DNA of 12,668 nt from an uncultured Burkholderiaceae bacterium (GCA_937936215.1 CALGWX010000338.1:1-12668); one strand, 5' to 3'. Shown: positions 1 through 6,302, counted from the stretch's first letter. Translations and numbers: made by a program. The notes: a model not told the origin generated them from the sequence alone.

Positions 1-218
1 TGCGCCGTCCGGCTCCGCGGCTTGCCGCGATTTCGGGCTGCTGGCGTCCCTCGCTTCGCGGCCTCTGAGGTCTGATCGCCGCGCGGTTCGGCCCGGACTC
101 CCGTGCCCAGTGAGTATCGCCATCGGCCTGCCGCGGCCGAGCCGCCTGGGTGGCTGCCGCAGCAACCGGTGGCGCCGACCACGCGCGACATTGGGGCGCT
201 GCCGCATAGGGCTGCCAC
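1..218. other. Non-coding left flank
   Basis: I see no convincing gene here. Short open frames exist on the plus strand but lack a ribosome binding site and any recognisable protein. The segment lies downstream of rarD (minus strand) and holds repeat copy A. A 5-bp GC hairpin at 133-145 has no T-tract, so I do not call it a terminator. Confidence 0.5.
20..46 (+). repeat. Imperfect 27-nt direct repeat, copy A
   Basis: This 27-nt segment (begins GCTTGCCGCGA) matches 1312-1338 at 23 of 27 positions in the same orientation. The two copies lie on either side of rarD, both outside coding sequence. The match does not extend further in either direction. Three of the four differences are T/C and one is G/A. 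It could be a degenerate dispersed intergenic repeat or chance similarity in GC-rich sequence. Confidence 0.35.
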
Positions 219-1103
219 TCAGCCGGCACCCGGACGCGACCGCCATCCATGCACCAGCCCCTCCAGGCTGAACAGCGCCAGCGCGACCCAGATCAGCGCG
301 TAGCCCAGCGCGCGCTCGGCGAACGGCTCGTGGTACAGCCACACGCCGATCAGCAGTTGGATGGTCGGCGACAGGTACTGCAGCAGCCCGAGCGTGGAGA
401 ACGGTATTCGCCGCGCCCCGGCGGCAAACAGCAGCAGCGGTGCGGCGGTGATCGGCCCGGCAGCGACGAGCAGCAGGCGCGTGCCGGTGTCGGCGGCGGC
501 GAGCGCACTTTGGCCGCTGTTGCCAAGCCAGAGCAGCCAGGCGATGGCGGCTGGCGCCAGCAGCATCGTTTCGAGCGTCAGGCCCTCGACCGCACCTAGC
601 GCCGCGGTCTTGCGCAGCAGGCCGTAGACGCCCCAGGTCACCGCCAGCACCAGGCCGATCCACGGCAGGCTGCCCGCCTGCCAGGTCAGCCACAGCACGC
701 CGGCCGCGGCGATGCCGACGGCGACCCACTGCGCCACGCGCAGCCGCTCGTGCAGCACGACCGCACCGATCAGCACGTTGACCAGCGGGTCGATGAAGTA
801 ATCGAGGCTGGCGTCGACCACGCGGCCCGAGTTCACCGCAAAGATGTAGATGAACCAGTTCAGCGCAACCAGGACGCTGGTGACGGCGAACCACACGAGC
901 GCCTTGGGCTGGCGCCGCAGGGCGGCGATCCACGCCGCGCGACGCAGGACGAGCAGCAGCAGCAGCGCGCAGACCACGAGCGACCAGACGATGCGGTGGC
1001 CGAGTATCTCCGGCGGCGGCACCGACTGCAGCGCCTTGAAGTACAGCGGAAACACGCCCCACAGCAGGTAGGCCGCGCACGCGTAGGCGATGCCGCGGTT
1101 CAT
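219..1103 (-). CDS. rarD: RarD-type EamA-family inner-membrane transporter
   Basis: A 294-residue polytopic protein with about ten hydrophobic segments, the usual length and architecture of RarD, a branch of the drug/metabolite (EamA) transporter superfamily. RarD hallmarks visible: LWGVFPLYFKAL at 14-25, EILGHRIVWS at 32-41, NWFIYIFAVNSG at 82-93, the DYFIDPLVNVLIG segment near 101-113, GLLRKTAALG near 161-170 and LGLLQYLSPTIQLLIG near 238-253. Loops between helices are Arg-rich, as expected for cytoplasmic faces. The family was named for chloramphenicol sensitivity in Pseudomonas; its substrate is generally unknown, so export or import of a specific compound is not claimed. The ATG at 1103 is the first Met before the first helix, but no Shine-Dalgarno sequence precedes it. 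It stands alone, divergent from arfB across about 300 nt. Confidence 0.95.
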   Translation of the reverse strand: MNRGIAYACAAYLLWGVFPLYFKALQSVPPPEILGHRIVWSLVVCALLLLLVLRRAAWIAALRRQPKALVWFAVTSVLVALNWFIYIFAVNSGRVVDASLDYFIDPLVNVLIGAVVLHERLRVAQWVAVGIAAAGVLWLTWQAGSLPWIGLVLAVTWGVYGLLRKTAALGAVEGLTLETMLLAPAAIAWLLWLGNSGQSALAAADTGTRLLLVAAGPITAAPLLLFAAGARRIPFSTLGLLQYLSPTIQLLIGVWLYHEPFAERALGYALIWVALALFSLEGLVHGWRSRPGAG

Positions 1104-1402
1104 CGGCGGGGCGAGGAGGCTACTGGCGGCATCGGCGGCCGATTATCGGCGCGTGCTCCGTTCGCCGCGGCCGCCGCCGGAGCGGCGGGCTGCGGCGCGA
1201 GCGCGGGAGAGATCAAGCGGCAGCTCCTTTGGCCGCGAGGCAGCGAGCCTTTCTGCAGCGCGTCCGAGTCTCACGGCGGCCGCCCGCCGACCTCCTCGTG
1301 ACGGCGCGGCTGCTTGCCGCGACCTCGGGCCGCTGACGGCGATCGCGTCACGGCCAACGACGCCCGCGAAGCCTATGGTCGCCTTGCCGTTACGATGGCG
1401 CG
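1104..1402. other. Intergenic region between divergent rarD and arfB
   Basis: A 299-nt GC-rich gap that must hold the promoters of both rarD (minus) and arfB (plus). I cannot pick a convincing -35/-10 pair for either. It contains repeat copy B at 1312-1338. Neither flanking gene has a strong ribosome binding site at its start. Confidence 0.5.
1312..1338 (+). repeat. Imperfect 27-nt direct repeat, copy B
   Basis: Second copy of the segment at 20-46, with 23 of 27 positions identical, in the same orientation, upstream of arfB. A nearby stretch around 1231-1250 (GGCCGCGAGGCAGCGAGCC) also loosely resembles the reverse complement of 47-65, so the two rarD flanks may share more than this core. The signal is weak in such GC-rich DNA. 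Confidence 0.35.
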
Positions 1403-1813
1403 ATGGGCGAGAAGATCCCGTTTGAACTGCGCGAGGACGAGATCGTCTTCGAGGCGGTGCGCGCGCAGGGGCCGGGCGGGCAGAACGTGAACAAGGTCGC
1501 CAACGCGGTGCACCTGCGCTTCGACATTCGCGCCTCGCGCCTGCCGGAGGCGATCAAGGCGCGGCTGCTCGCCCGCCGCGACCAGCGCGTCAGCGGCGAA
1601 GGGGTGATCGTGATCAAGGCGCAGCAGCATCGTTCGCTGGAGAAGAACCGCGCCGAGGCGCTCGCCCGCCTGCACGCGCTGGTCGCCGCCGCCGCGACGC
1701 TGCCGCGGGCACGGCGCCCGACCCGGCCGACGCTGGCATCGCAGCGGCGACGGGTCGAGTCGAAGCTGCGCCGCGGCCAGGTCAAGGCCCTGCGCGGGCG
1801 CGTCACCGACTGA
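1403..1813 (+). CDS. arfB: Alternative ribosome-rescue factor ArfB (YaeJ-type peptidyl-tRNA hydrolase)
   Basis: A 136-residue class I release-factor relative that lacks the codon-recognition domains. The catalytic GGQ motif is at residues 25-27 within RAQGPGGQNVNK, preceded by the usual short N-terminal strand. Next come the conserved HLRFDIRAS and GVIVIKAQ...RS segments. The C-terminal tail is strongly basic (RRPTRPT near 108-114, then many Arg/Lys), the part that in E. coli ArfB enters the empty mRNA channel of ribosomes stalled without a stop codon. Length matches the family (about 135-140 residues). The ATG at 1403 gives the canonical N-terminus; an ATG at 1395 is out of frame. No clear Shine-Dalgarno sequence is seen. 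It converges with the cold-shock gene and appears monocistronic. In E. coli ArfB hydrolyses peptidyl-tRNA as a backup to tmRNA. Confidence 0.95.
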   Translation: MGEKIPFELREDEIVFEAVRAQGPGGQNVNKVANAVHLRFDIRASRLPEAIKARLLARRDQRVSGEGVIVIKAQQHRSLEKNRAEALARLHALVAAAATLPRARRPTRPTLASQRRRVESKLRRGQVKALRGRVTD

Positions 1814-1882
1814 ACGGCGGCGCGGGCGATCGCCGCGGGCGGCACGGACGCCGCCACGCCGGCCAGCGCAACGTCGAGGGCG

Positions 1883-1911
1883 AAAAAAAACCGCGGCGCG
1901 AGGCCGCGGTT
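1883..1911 (-). terminator. Intrinsic terminator of the cold-shock gene
   Basis: Read on the minus strand, a perfect 9-bp stem (AACCGCGGC at 1889-1897 on the plus strand pairs with GCCGCGGTT at 1903-1911) closes a 5-nt loop. The stem is followed directly by a run of eight T residues. It begins 22 nt after the cspA stop codon. On the plus strand the stem is followed only by CTCTTG, so it would act poorly as an arfB terminator. Confidence 0.9.
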
Positions 1912-1933
1912 CTCTTGAGGCCGGAGCCGCCGC

Positions 1934-2137
1934 TTACAGCGGGCGGATTTCCGAGGCCTGCGGCCCCTTCGGACCCTGCTTCACGACGAACTCGACGCGC
2001 TGGCCTTCCTGCAGCGAGCGGAAGCCATTGGCCTTGATTTCGGAGAAGTGCGCGAACAGGTCCTTGCCGCCGTCTTCCGGCGTGATGAAGCCAAAGCCCT
2101 TAGCGTCGTTGAACCACTTGACGGTTCCCTGTGCCAT
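1934..2137 (-). CDS. cspA: CspA-family cold-shock protein (single CSD domain)
   Basis: A 67-residue protein that is one complete cold-shock domain, an OB-fold binding single-stranded RNA and DNA. RNP1 is KGFGFI at residues 13-18 and RNP2 is DLFAHF at 26-31, with the typical start MAQGTVKWFN and the C-terminal GPKGPQA segment. Members act as RNA chaperones or antiterminators; many are constitutive rather than cold-induced, and this protein alone does not tell which. The start at 2137 has an AAAGG ribosome binding site at 2146-2150. The gene is monocistronic, ends with a strong terminator and is preceded by a long leader with repeat and hairpin structure, as for cspA-type genes. The divergent neighbour is a chaperonin gene, so two nucleic-acid and protein folding helpers share one intergenic region. 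Family assignment is secure; the cspA letter is by analogy. Confidence 0.97.
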   Translation of the reverse strand: MAQGTVKWFNDAKGFGFITPEDGGKDLFAHFSEIKANGFRSLQEGQRVEFVVKQGPKGPQASEIRPL

Positions 2138-2210
2138 TCGATTTACCTTTGAAGAAAGAGAGATTCACCGCGGGAACAGCCCCGACGGCGTGCAGACGAT
2201 CAAGCGGCGT

Positions 2211-2230
2211 AAACCTGGGGAAACCTGGGA
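2211..2230 (-). repeat. Tandem decamer in the cspA leader
   Basis: AAACCTGGGG and AAACCTGGGA lie back to back on the plus strand, matching at 9 of 10 positions. They sit inside the putative cold-shock leader, next to the hairpin at 2235-2260. The copies could be alternative pairing partners or protein sites, or may simply result from local slippage. Confidence 0.6.
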
Positions 2231-2234
2231 CGCG

Positions 2235-2260
2235 TCGTTGTTCAACGAACGAAACAACGA
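2235..2260 (-). promoter_or_regulatory. Hairpin in the cspA leader
   Basis: TCGTTGTT (2235-2242) and AACAACGA (2253-2260) are perfect inverted complements, giving an 8-bp stem with a 10-nt loop in the cspA transcript. The stem is AU-richer than the surroundings, so its stability could change over a physiological temperature range. That is the expected behaviour of a cold-shock leader element, but no function is shown here. Confidence 0.55.
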
Positions 2261-2316
2261 GCCTCGGGACAACCTTGCGGAAAAACCGGAACTCAAACGA
2301 AAGCAGAGCGAGTGTA

Positions 2317-2619
2317 CGCGGTTTTGGCCTCGCCTGCTTCGGCATTGCTGGCGGTGCCTGTGCGGCCGTGATTTCGCCAAGCCTTGTGGGTTGCGGCGCC
2401 TCGGCCCGTGCGCGATGGCCGCGAGCCAGGCGGCACCGCCGCTGCCAGGCATCGCAGCCGCCGCGGCCGCGCGTAGACCGAGCGCGCCAGGCGCGCCGTG
2501 GCCATCGCTCGCCCTCGCGCAATCGGTCGCCCCGCCGGCTCGCTAGCCTGTAAGAACGCGGTGGCGCCGAACGGCGGCAGGTGGCCGGCGCGCCGCGCGG
2601 AAAAGGGAGGCATCGAGTC
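2317..2619. other. Upstream region of the orphan chaperonin gene
   Basis: This stretch has no credible gene. It must hold the chaperonin promoter. I see no CIRCE inverted repeat and no good sigma-32 promoter; the nearest resemblance, CTTGTGG at 2383-2389 with CCCGTGCG 15 nt later, is poor. GCTAGCCT at 2542-2549, about 70 nt before the start codon, could be a weak -10 and recurs upstream of hemG (10006-10013). Confidence 0.4.
2604..2610 (+). promoter_or_regulatory. Ribosome binding site setting the chaperonin start
   Basis: AGGGAGG lies 9 nt before the ATG at 2620. This favours that ATG over the in-frame GTG at 2581, which would add 13 residues not found in GroEL proteins. Starting at 2620 also makes the protein align with E. 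coli GroEL from residue 1 without a gap. Confidence 0.85.
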
Positions 2620-4035
2620 ATGAGCGGGAAACTGATCGTCTTCGGCGACGATGCACGCGCCCGCGTGTGCGCCGGCCTGAACAAGCTCGCCGACGCGGTG
2701 AAGGTGACCCTTGGCCCGCGCGGGCGAACGGTGGTGCTGGGGCGGCCGTTCGGCGCGCCCACGGTGATCAACTCCGGCGTGGCGGTGGCGCGCGAGGTCG
2801 AGCTGGACGACCCGATCGAGAACCTCGGCGCGCGCATGCTGCGCGAGGTCGCCTCGCGCACGTCCGAACTGGCGGGCAACGGCACCACCACTGCGACCGT
2901 GCTGGCGCAGGCGATGGTCAACGAGGGGCTGAAGTTCGTTGCCGCTGGCCACGACCCGATGGACATCAAGCTCGGCATCGATCGGGCGGTCGAGAAGATC
3001 GTCGAGCGGCTGAAGCAGGCGTCACGGCCCTGCGCGACGCCGCAGGAGATCGCGCAGGTGGGCACGATCTCGGCCAACGGCGAGGCGGCGATCGGCAACC
3101 TGATCGCCGAGGCGATGGGCAAGGTCGGCAACTCCGGGGTCATCAAGGCCGAAGACGCGCGCGGTATGGCGAGCGAGCTGGAGGTCGTCGAAGGGCTGCA
3201 GTTCGACCGCGGCTTTCTCTCGCCGTACTTCATCAACGACGCCGAGCGGCAACGGGTCGTGCTCGACGACGCCTTCGTGCTGGTGCACGACAAGACCATC
3301 TCTACCGTGCGCGACCTGCTGCCGCTGCTGGAGGCGGTGATCAAGGCCGACCGGCCGCTACTGGTGATCGCCGAGGACGTCACCGGCGAGGCGCTGGCTA
3401 CGCTGGTGGTCAACGCGGTGCGCGGCGTGCTGAAGGTTAGCGCCGCCAAGGCGCCGGGTTTCGGCGAGCGGCGGGCGACGCTGCTGCAGGACATCGCCAT
3501 CGTCACCGGCGGCAAGGTCATCGCCGAGGAGGCGGGCCTGTCGCTGCAGAAAGTGACGCTCGGCGAGCTCGGCCGCGCCCGCCGCATCGAGAGCGACAAG
3601 GACAACACGACGCTGATCGGCGCCGGCGGCGACCCGGCGGCCATCGCGGCGCTGAAGGCCGAGCGCGACAAGGCCAGCAGCGAGTACGACCGCGACAAGC
3701 TCGACGAACGTATCGCCAAGCTCTCCGGCGGCGTGGCACTGATCCGCGTCGGCGCGTCGACCGAGCTGGAGATGAAGGAGAAGAAGTCGCGGGTCGTGGA
3801 CGCGCTGCACGCCACCCGCGCCGCGGTGGCCGAGGGCATCGGCCCGGGCGGCGGCATCGCCCTGCTGCGCGCCGGCGCAGCGCTCGACGGGCTCGCCGGC
3901 GAGAACCTGGCGCAGCAGCGCGGCATAGACACCGTGCGGCGGGCGCTGGAGGCGCCGCTGAAGCAGATCGTCCGCAACGCCGGCGCCGAGGCGGCACCGA
4001 TCCTCGAGCGCGTGCGCGCCGGCGACGCCAACTAG
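2620..4035 (+). CDS. groEL: Orphan GroEL-type chaperonin, cut at residue 471 by an in-frame TAG
   Basis: A 60-kDa-class chaperonin sharing E. coli GroEL numbering over its first part. Conserved: TLGP at 30-33, the GTTTATVLAQ helix, FDRG at 195-198, the apical substrate and GroES surface (F199, Y203, F204, L234, L237, then ALATLVVN), EMKEKK, the Asp398 equivalent at D394, and GPGGGIAL. Nucleotide-pocket residues are changed: K51 is Asn, D52 is Ser and D87 is Asn (AGNGTTT instead of AGDGTTT). In E. coli GroEL, Asp87 is needed for ATP hydrolysis and Asp52 helps set its rate, so normal ATP cycling is doubtful. The TAG at 4033-4035 replaces the equivalent of Tyr476, removing the last equatorial part (see 4033-4221). 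No groES is adjacent, so the main groESL operon is presumably elsewhere. Codon use is like that of the neighbours. The protein is either a decaying paralogue or a specialised non-cycling chaperonin. Confidence 0.93.
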   Translation: MSGKLIVFGDDARARVCAGLNKLADAVKVTLGPRGRTVVLGRPFGAPTVINSGVAVAREVELDDPIENLGARMLREVASRTSELAGNGTTTATVLAQAMVNEGLKFVAAGHDPMDIKLGIDRAVEKIVERLKQASRPCATPQEIAQVGTISANGEAAIGNLIAEAMGKVGNSGVIKAEDARGMASELEVVEGLQFDRGFLSPYFINDAERQRVVLDDAFVLVHDKTISTVRDLLPLLEAVIKADRPLLVIAEDVTGEALATLVVNAVRGVLKVSAAKAPGFGERRATLLQDIAIVTGGKVIAEEAGLSLQKVTLGELGRARRIESDKDNTTLIGAGGDPAAIAALKAERDKASSEYDRDKLDERIAKLSGGVALIRVGASTELEMKEKKSRVVDALHATRAAVAEGIGPGGGIALLRAGAALDGLAGENLAQQRGIDTVRRALEAPLKQIVRNAGAEAAPILERVRAGDAN

Positions 4036-4221
4036 GGCCACAACCTCGCCACCGAGCAGTACGGCGACATGTTCGCGATGGGCGTCATCGACCCGACCAA
4101 GGTGACGCGGCTCGGCCTGCCGCACGCAGCCTCGGTGGCGGGGCTGATCCTGACCACCGACTGCGTGATCGCCGAGAAGCCGGCGGCCGCGGGTCAAGGC
4201 GCGGCGGGGGAGGTTGAGTAG
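4033..4221 (+). pseudogene. In-frame GroEL C-terminal remainder after the amber codon
   Basis: Starting at the TAG (4033-4035), the same frame stays open for 61 more codons to a second TAG at 4219-4221. It is clearly GroEL: the equivalents of E. coli N479 and A481, then EQYGDMFAMG, VIDPTKVTR (with the nucleotide-contact Asp495 equivalent) and HAASVAGLILTTDC. With the amber codon read as an amino acid the protein would be 533 residues, close to the usual 545-550. The GGM-repeat tail of housekeeping GroEL is missing; the end is KPAAAGQGAAGEVE. One base change from TAC or TAT (Tyr) to TAG explains the interruption. Because the remainder has no other damage, the change is recent, suppressed or a sequencing error. 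I see no separate start or ribosome binding site for it. Confidence 0.9.
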
Positions 4222-4249
4222 GTCTTTCGCGGCGGCGAGGCGCCGACGT

Positions 4250-4672
4250 TCAGCCGAACATCCTGACCATCAGTCGCTGCCAGAACGACAGCCCGTTCCA
4301 CCACTGCCGCCCCTGCAACAGCTTGCGCCGCCCGGCGGGCGACAGGGTGAAGTACACGACATGCGGCGTGTCGCGGTGGCGGCCGGCGATCTGCACGTAC
4401 TCGTAGGTGAACAGCACGCCGGCCAGCAGCGCGATGTCGGGGTAGCCATCGAGCCAGGCGCGCGGCGTGGTCGCGCCCATCAGCACCAGCAGGCGGCCGC
4501 GGTCGATCTGCTCCAGCACGTCGAGCAGCCGCGCCCGCAGCGGCAGCCGCTCCACCCGCTCGCACGCGAACTCCCGCTGTGCCCGCGTCCAGATATCCGC
4601 CGGCGCGTCCACCGGCCGCATCAGGGCGGCGGCCTGGGGCAGGGTGGCGGTGAAGGCGATGTCTCGGACCAT
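4250..4672 (-). CDS. 140-residue protein of unknown function
   Basis: I do not recognise this protein. The start at ATG 4672 is supported by GGAGG (4678-4682) five nt upstream, giving 140 residues; the frame stays open further upstream but runs antisense over the oxidoreductase gene and is not used. The N-terminal half looks helical and Arg/Leu/Ala-rich (ERLPLRARLLDVLEQIDRGR at 41-60). A middle part contains LLVLMGATTPRAWLDGYPDI (61-80) and a hydrophobic stretch at 81-90, too short and too mixed for a sure membrane span. The end is aromatic and basic (YFTLSPAGRRKLLQGRQWW at 107-125, then WQRLMVRMFG). The TLSPAGRRKL segment resembles the wing end of some winged-helix proteins, but that is only a resemblance. 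No signal peptide. It converges with the chaperonin remainder (28 nt apart) and diverges from the oxidoreductase. Confidence 0.8.
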   Translation of the reverse strand: MVRDIAFTATLPQAAALMRPVDAPADIWTRAQREFACERVERLPLRARLLDVLEQIDRGRLLVLMGATTPRAWLDGYPDIALLAGVLFTYEYVQIAGRHRDTPHVVYFTLSPAGRRKLLQGRQWWNGLSFWQRLMVRMFG

Positions 4673-4795
4673 CGGCGCCTCCGCGGCAGGAACATCGATC
4701 GTGCGGCATGTTGTAGCCGACGCCGCCGCCGGCGGGAAGTGCGACGATTGGCGTAAGCCGGCTGGTGAGCGCCGGTCATCGCGGGGAGAAAGGAC

Positions 4796-5782
4796 ATGCG
4801 TGCTGCCTACTACGAACGCACGGGCGCGGCCCGGGAAGTGCTGCAACTCGGCGAGTTGCCGACACCGGAACCCGGGCCAGGCGAGGTCCTCGTGCGGCTC
4901 GTGACCTCCGGTGTCAATCCCTCGGACGTGAAGTCGCGCGCCGGATTGCGCAGCAAGGAGCTGCCGTTCCCGCGCATCGTGCCGCACAGCGATGGGGCGG
5001 GCGTGATCGACGCCATCGGCGAGGGCGTGGCGGCGGCAAGGCTTGGCGAGCGGGTGTGGACGTGGAACGCCGCCTGGAAGCGCCCCTTTGGCACCGCGGC
5101 GCAGTTCGTCGTGCTGCCGGCCGAGCAGGCGGTAAGGCTGCCCGACGGCGTCGGCTTCGATGCCGGCGCCTGTCTCGGCATCCCGGCGCTCACGGCGCTG
5201 CACGCGGTGCGCATGGATGGCGGAGTGGCCGGCAAGTCGGTGCTGGTGACCGGCGGCGCCGGGGCGGTGGGACACTACGCGGTGCAGATGGCCAGGCTCG
5301 CCGGCGCGCGGCAGGTGATCGCCACCGTCAGCAGCGAGGAGAAGGCGCGCCTGGCGCGCGAGGCCGGCGCCGCGGTGACGATCGACTACCGCGGCGAGGA
5401 CGTCGCCGCGCGCGTGCAGCAGGCCACCGGCGGCGAAGGTGTGGACCGCGTCATCGAGGTCGACTTTGCCGCCAACGTGAATTCATCGCTGGCGGCGGTG
5501 AAGCCTGAGGGCGACATCGTCGTCTACGGCAGCGGCAAGCCCGAGATCGCGGTGCCTTTTTTCCCCACGATCCTGAAGAACGTGCGGCTGCGCTTCTTCA
5601 TCGTCTACAACCTCCTGCCGGCCGATCGCGCCGCGGCGATCGAGCAGCTCACGGCCTGGCTGCGCGACGGCCGCCTGCAGCACCGGATCGCCGCGCGGCT
5701 GCCGCTGGCGCAGATCGCGCAGGCGCATGAGCTCGTCGAAAGCGGCCGCGCGCTGGGCAACGTCGTGCTGATGGTCGACTGA
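4796..5782 (+). CDS. Zinc-independent NADPH:quinone-oxidoreductase-type MDR enzyme
   Basis: A 328-residue medium-chain dehydrogenase/reductase. The GroES-like N-terminal domain carries PGPGEVLVRL and SGVNPSDVKSRAG, followed by PHSDGAGVI where zinc alcohol dehydrogenases have the GHE metal site. The catalytic and structural zinc ligands are absent, which places it with quinone oxidoreductase or related zinc-free enoyl reductases. The Rossmann domain has the dinucleotide loop TGGAGAVG at 152-159, and NADPH is the usual cofactor of this subfamily. The C-terminal region returns to the catalytic fold with LPLAQIAQAHELVESG, typical of the family. The expected reaction is NADPH-dependent reduction of a quinone or an activated C=C bond; the substrate cannot be read from sequence. 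Start at ATG 4796 has GGAG and AAAGGA just upstream. It is divergent from the unknown gene and appears monocistronic and cytoplasmic. Confidence 0.93.
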   Translation: MRAAYYERTGAAREVLQLGELPTPEPGPGEVLVRLVTSGVNPSDVKSRAGLRSKELPFPRIVPHSDGAGVIDAIGEGVAAARLGERVWTWNAAWKRPFGTAAQFVVLPAEQAVRLPDGVGFDAGACLGIPALTALHAVRMDGGVAGKSVLVTGGAGAVGHYAVQMARLAGARQVIATVSSEEKARLAREAGAAVTIDYRGEDVAARVQQATGGEGVDRVIEVDFAANVNSSLAAVKPEGDIVVYGSGKPEIAVPFFPTILKNVRLRFFIVYNLLPADRAAAIEQLTAWLRDGRLQHRIAARLPLAQIAQAHELVESGRALGNVVLMVD

Positions 5783-6075
5783 CCGCCACGCGGGCCGCCG
5801 GCGCCCGCCACGCAGATCCGGGCCGCCCGCCCCGCAGCGGTCGCCAACGCCGCCCCACCCCGCGATGGCGCCGTGGCGGGCTGAAACGCGTCTGCGCACG
5901 ATGAAACGTCGAAAAGCCGGCATGAACGGCGAAACCGGCCAGCGATGCGGCCAATCGGCCATTGCAGTTCGCACCGCGCTTTGCGCGCTCCGTCGCAATG
6001 CGCTCGCGCCGCGAAGTGCCCATGCCTACAGTGCACGCATCGCAGCAGCGATCCCGCAAACGAAAGGACCTCGCC
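5783..6075. other. Intergenic region before the 60-residue peptide
   Basis: This 293-nt stretch has no credible gene; an open frame on the plus strand (from 5962) merely extends the peptide gene upstream. TACAGT at 6027-6032, about 44 nt before the start codon, is a possible -10 element without a matching -35. I see no terminator for the oxidoreductase gene. Confidence 0.5.
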
Positions 6076-6258
6076 ATGAACGCCAACTTCGCCACCCCGA
6101 CCAAGACCCGCATCGCCGCCTTTGCCGCCGCCGTCATCACCAGCACCGTTGTGCTCGGCGCCACCGTCCTCGGCATGCAGCCCGGTGCGCCCACGACGGC
6201 CGAGCTGCAGGCGGTCGCGCTGGAGCGCTTGGTCGTCACCGCGCCGGCCGTCAACTGA
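6076..6258 (+). CDS. 60-residue single-span membrane or exported peptide
   Basis: I do not recognise a named family. The ATG at 6076 is preceded by GAAAGGA (6062-6068) with normal spacing, which makes it a better start than the in-frame ATGs further upstream at 5962, 5998 and 6022. The N-terminal region is short, polar and basic (ends TKTR at 9-12). One hydrophobic segment follows at about 13-33 (IAAFAAAVITSTVVLGATVL). Then comes a short tail of about 27 residues with PTTAELQAVALERLVVTAP. This fits a signal anchor or a signal peptide without a strong AXA cleavage site. G/C-ending codons and a strong terminator 45 nt downstream support a real transcript unit. The tail would be periplasmic if the positive-inside rule holds. 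Role unknown. Confidence 0.75.
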   Translation: MNANFATPTKTRIAAFAAAVITSTVVLGATVLGMQPGAPTTAELQAVALERLVVTAPAVN

Positions 6259-6302
6259 ACCTCGGCGCCGGCAGGCGCGCAGCCCAGGTCCGGCCGCGCC
6301 GC

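Larger units (their letters stand above)
2138..2316 (-). promoter_or_regulatory. Putative promoter and long 5' leader of the cold-shock gene
   Basis: On the minus strand a TACACT hexamer (2311-2316) in the context GCGTACACTCG is a reasonable -10 element. It would give a leader of roughly 165 nt, close to the 159-nt leader of E. coli cspA. No good -35 hexamer is visible upstream. The leader holds a hairpin (2235-2260) and a tandem decamer (2211-2230) and ends with the AAAGG ribosome binding site. The leader is markedly less GC-rich than the flanking sequence. The start point is inferred from the hexamer only. Confidence 0.4.

Noticed and set aside
2383..2412. A sigma-32-like promoter before the chaperonin gene
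   Set aside because: CTTGTGG and CCCGTGCG match the consensus poorly and lie over 200 nt from the start codon.
2100..4031. A 643-codon open frame on the minus strand opposite the chaperonin gene
   Set aside because: Its translation is Ser/Ala/Arg/Pro-rich with no domain, and long antisense frames are expected opposite GC-rich coding sequence. The plus strand carries an unmistakable GroEL.
4033..4221. Programmed UAG readthrough or pyrrolysine insertion as the default explanation of the amber codon
   Set aside because: No known readthrough context or downstream insertion element is visible, no pyrrolysine genes are in the window, and UAG also ends the frame at 4219-4221. Kept only as one option in the findings.
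4233..4250. A terminator between the chaperonin remainder and the convergent gene
   Set aside because: The only hairpin is a 5-bp GC stem (CGGCG, CGCCG) with no T-tract.
4673..5275. Upstream extension of the 140-residue protein to 341 residues
   Set aside because: The extra part is antisense to the oxidoreductase gene and looks out-of-frame. A good ribosome binding site directly precedes the ATG at 4672.
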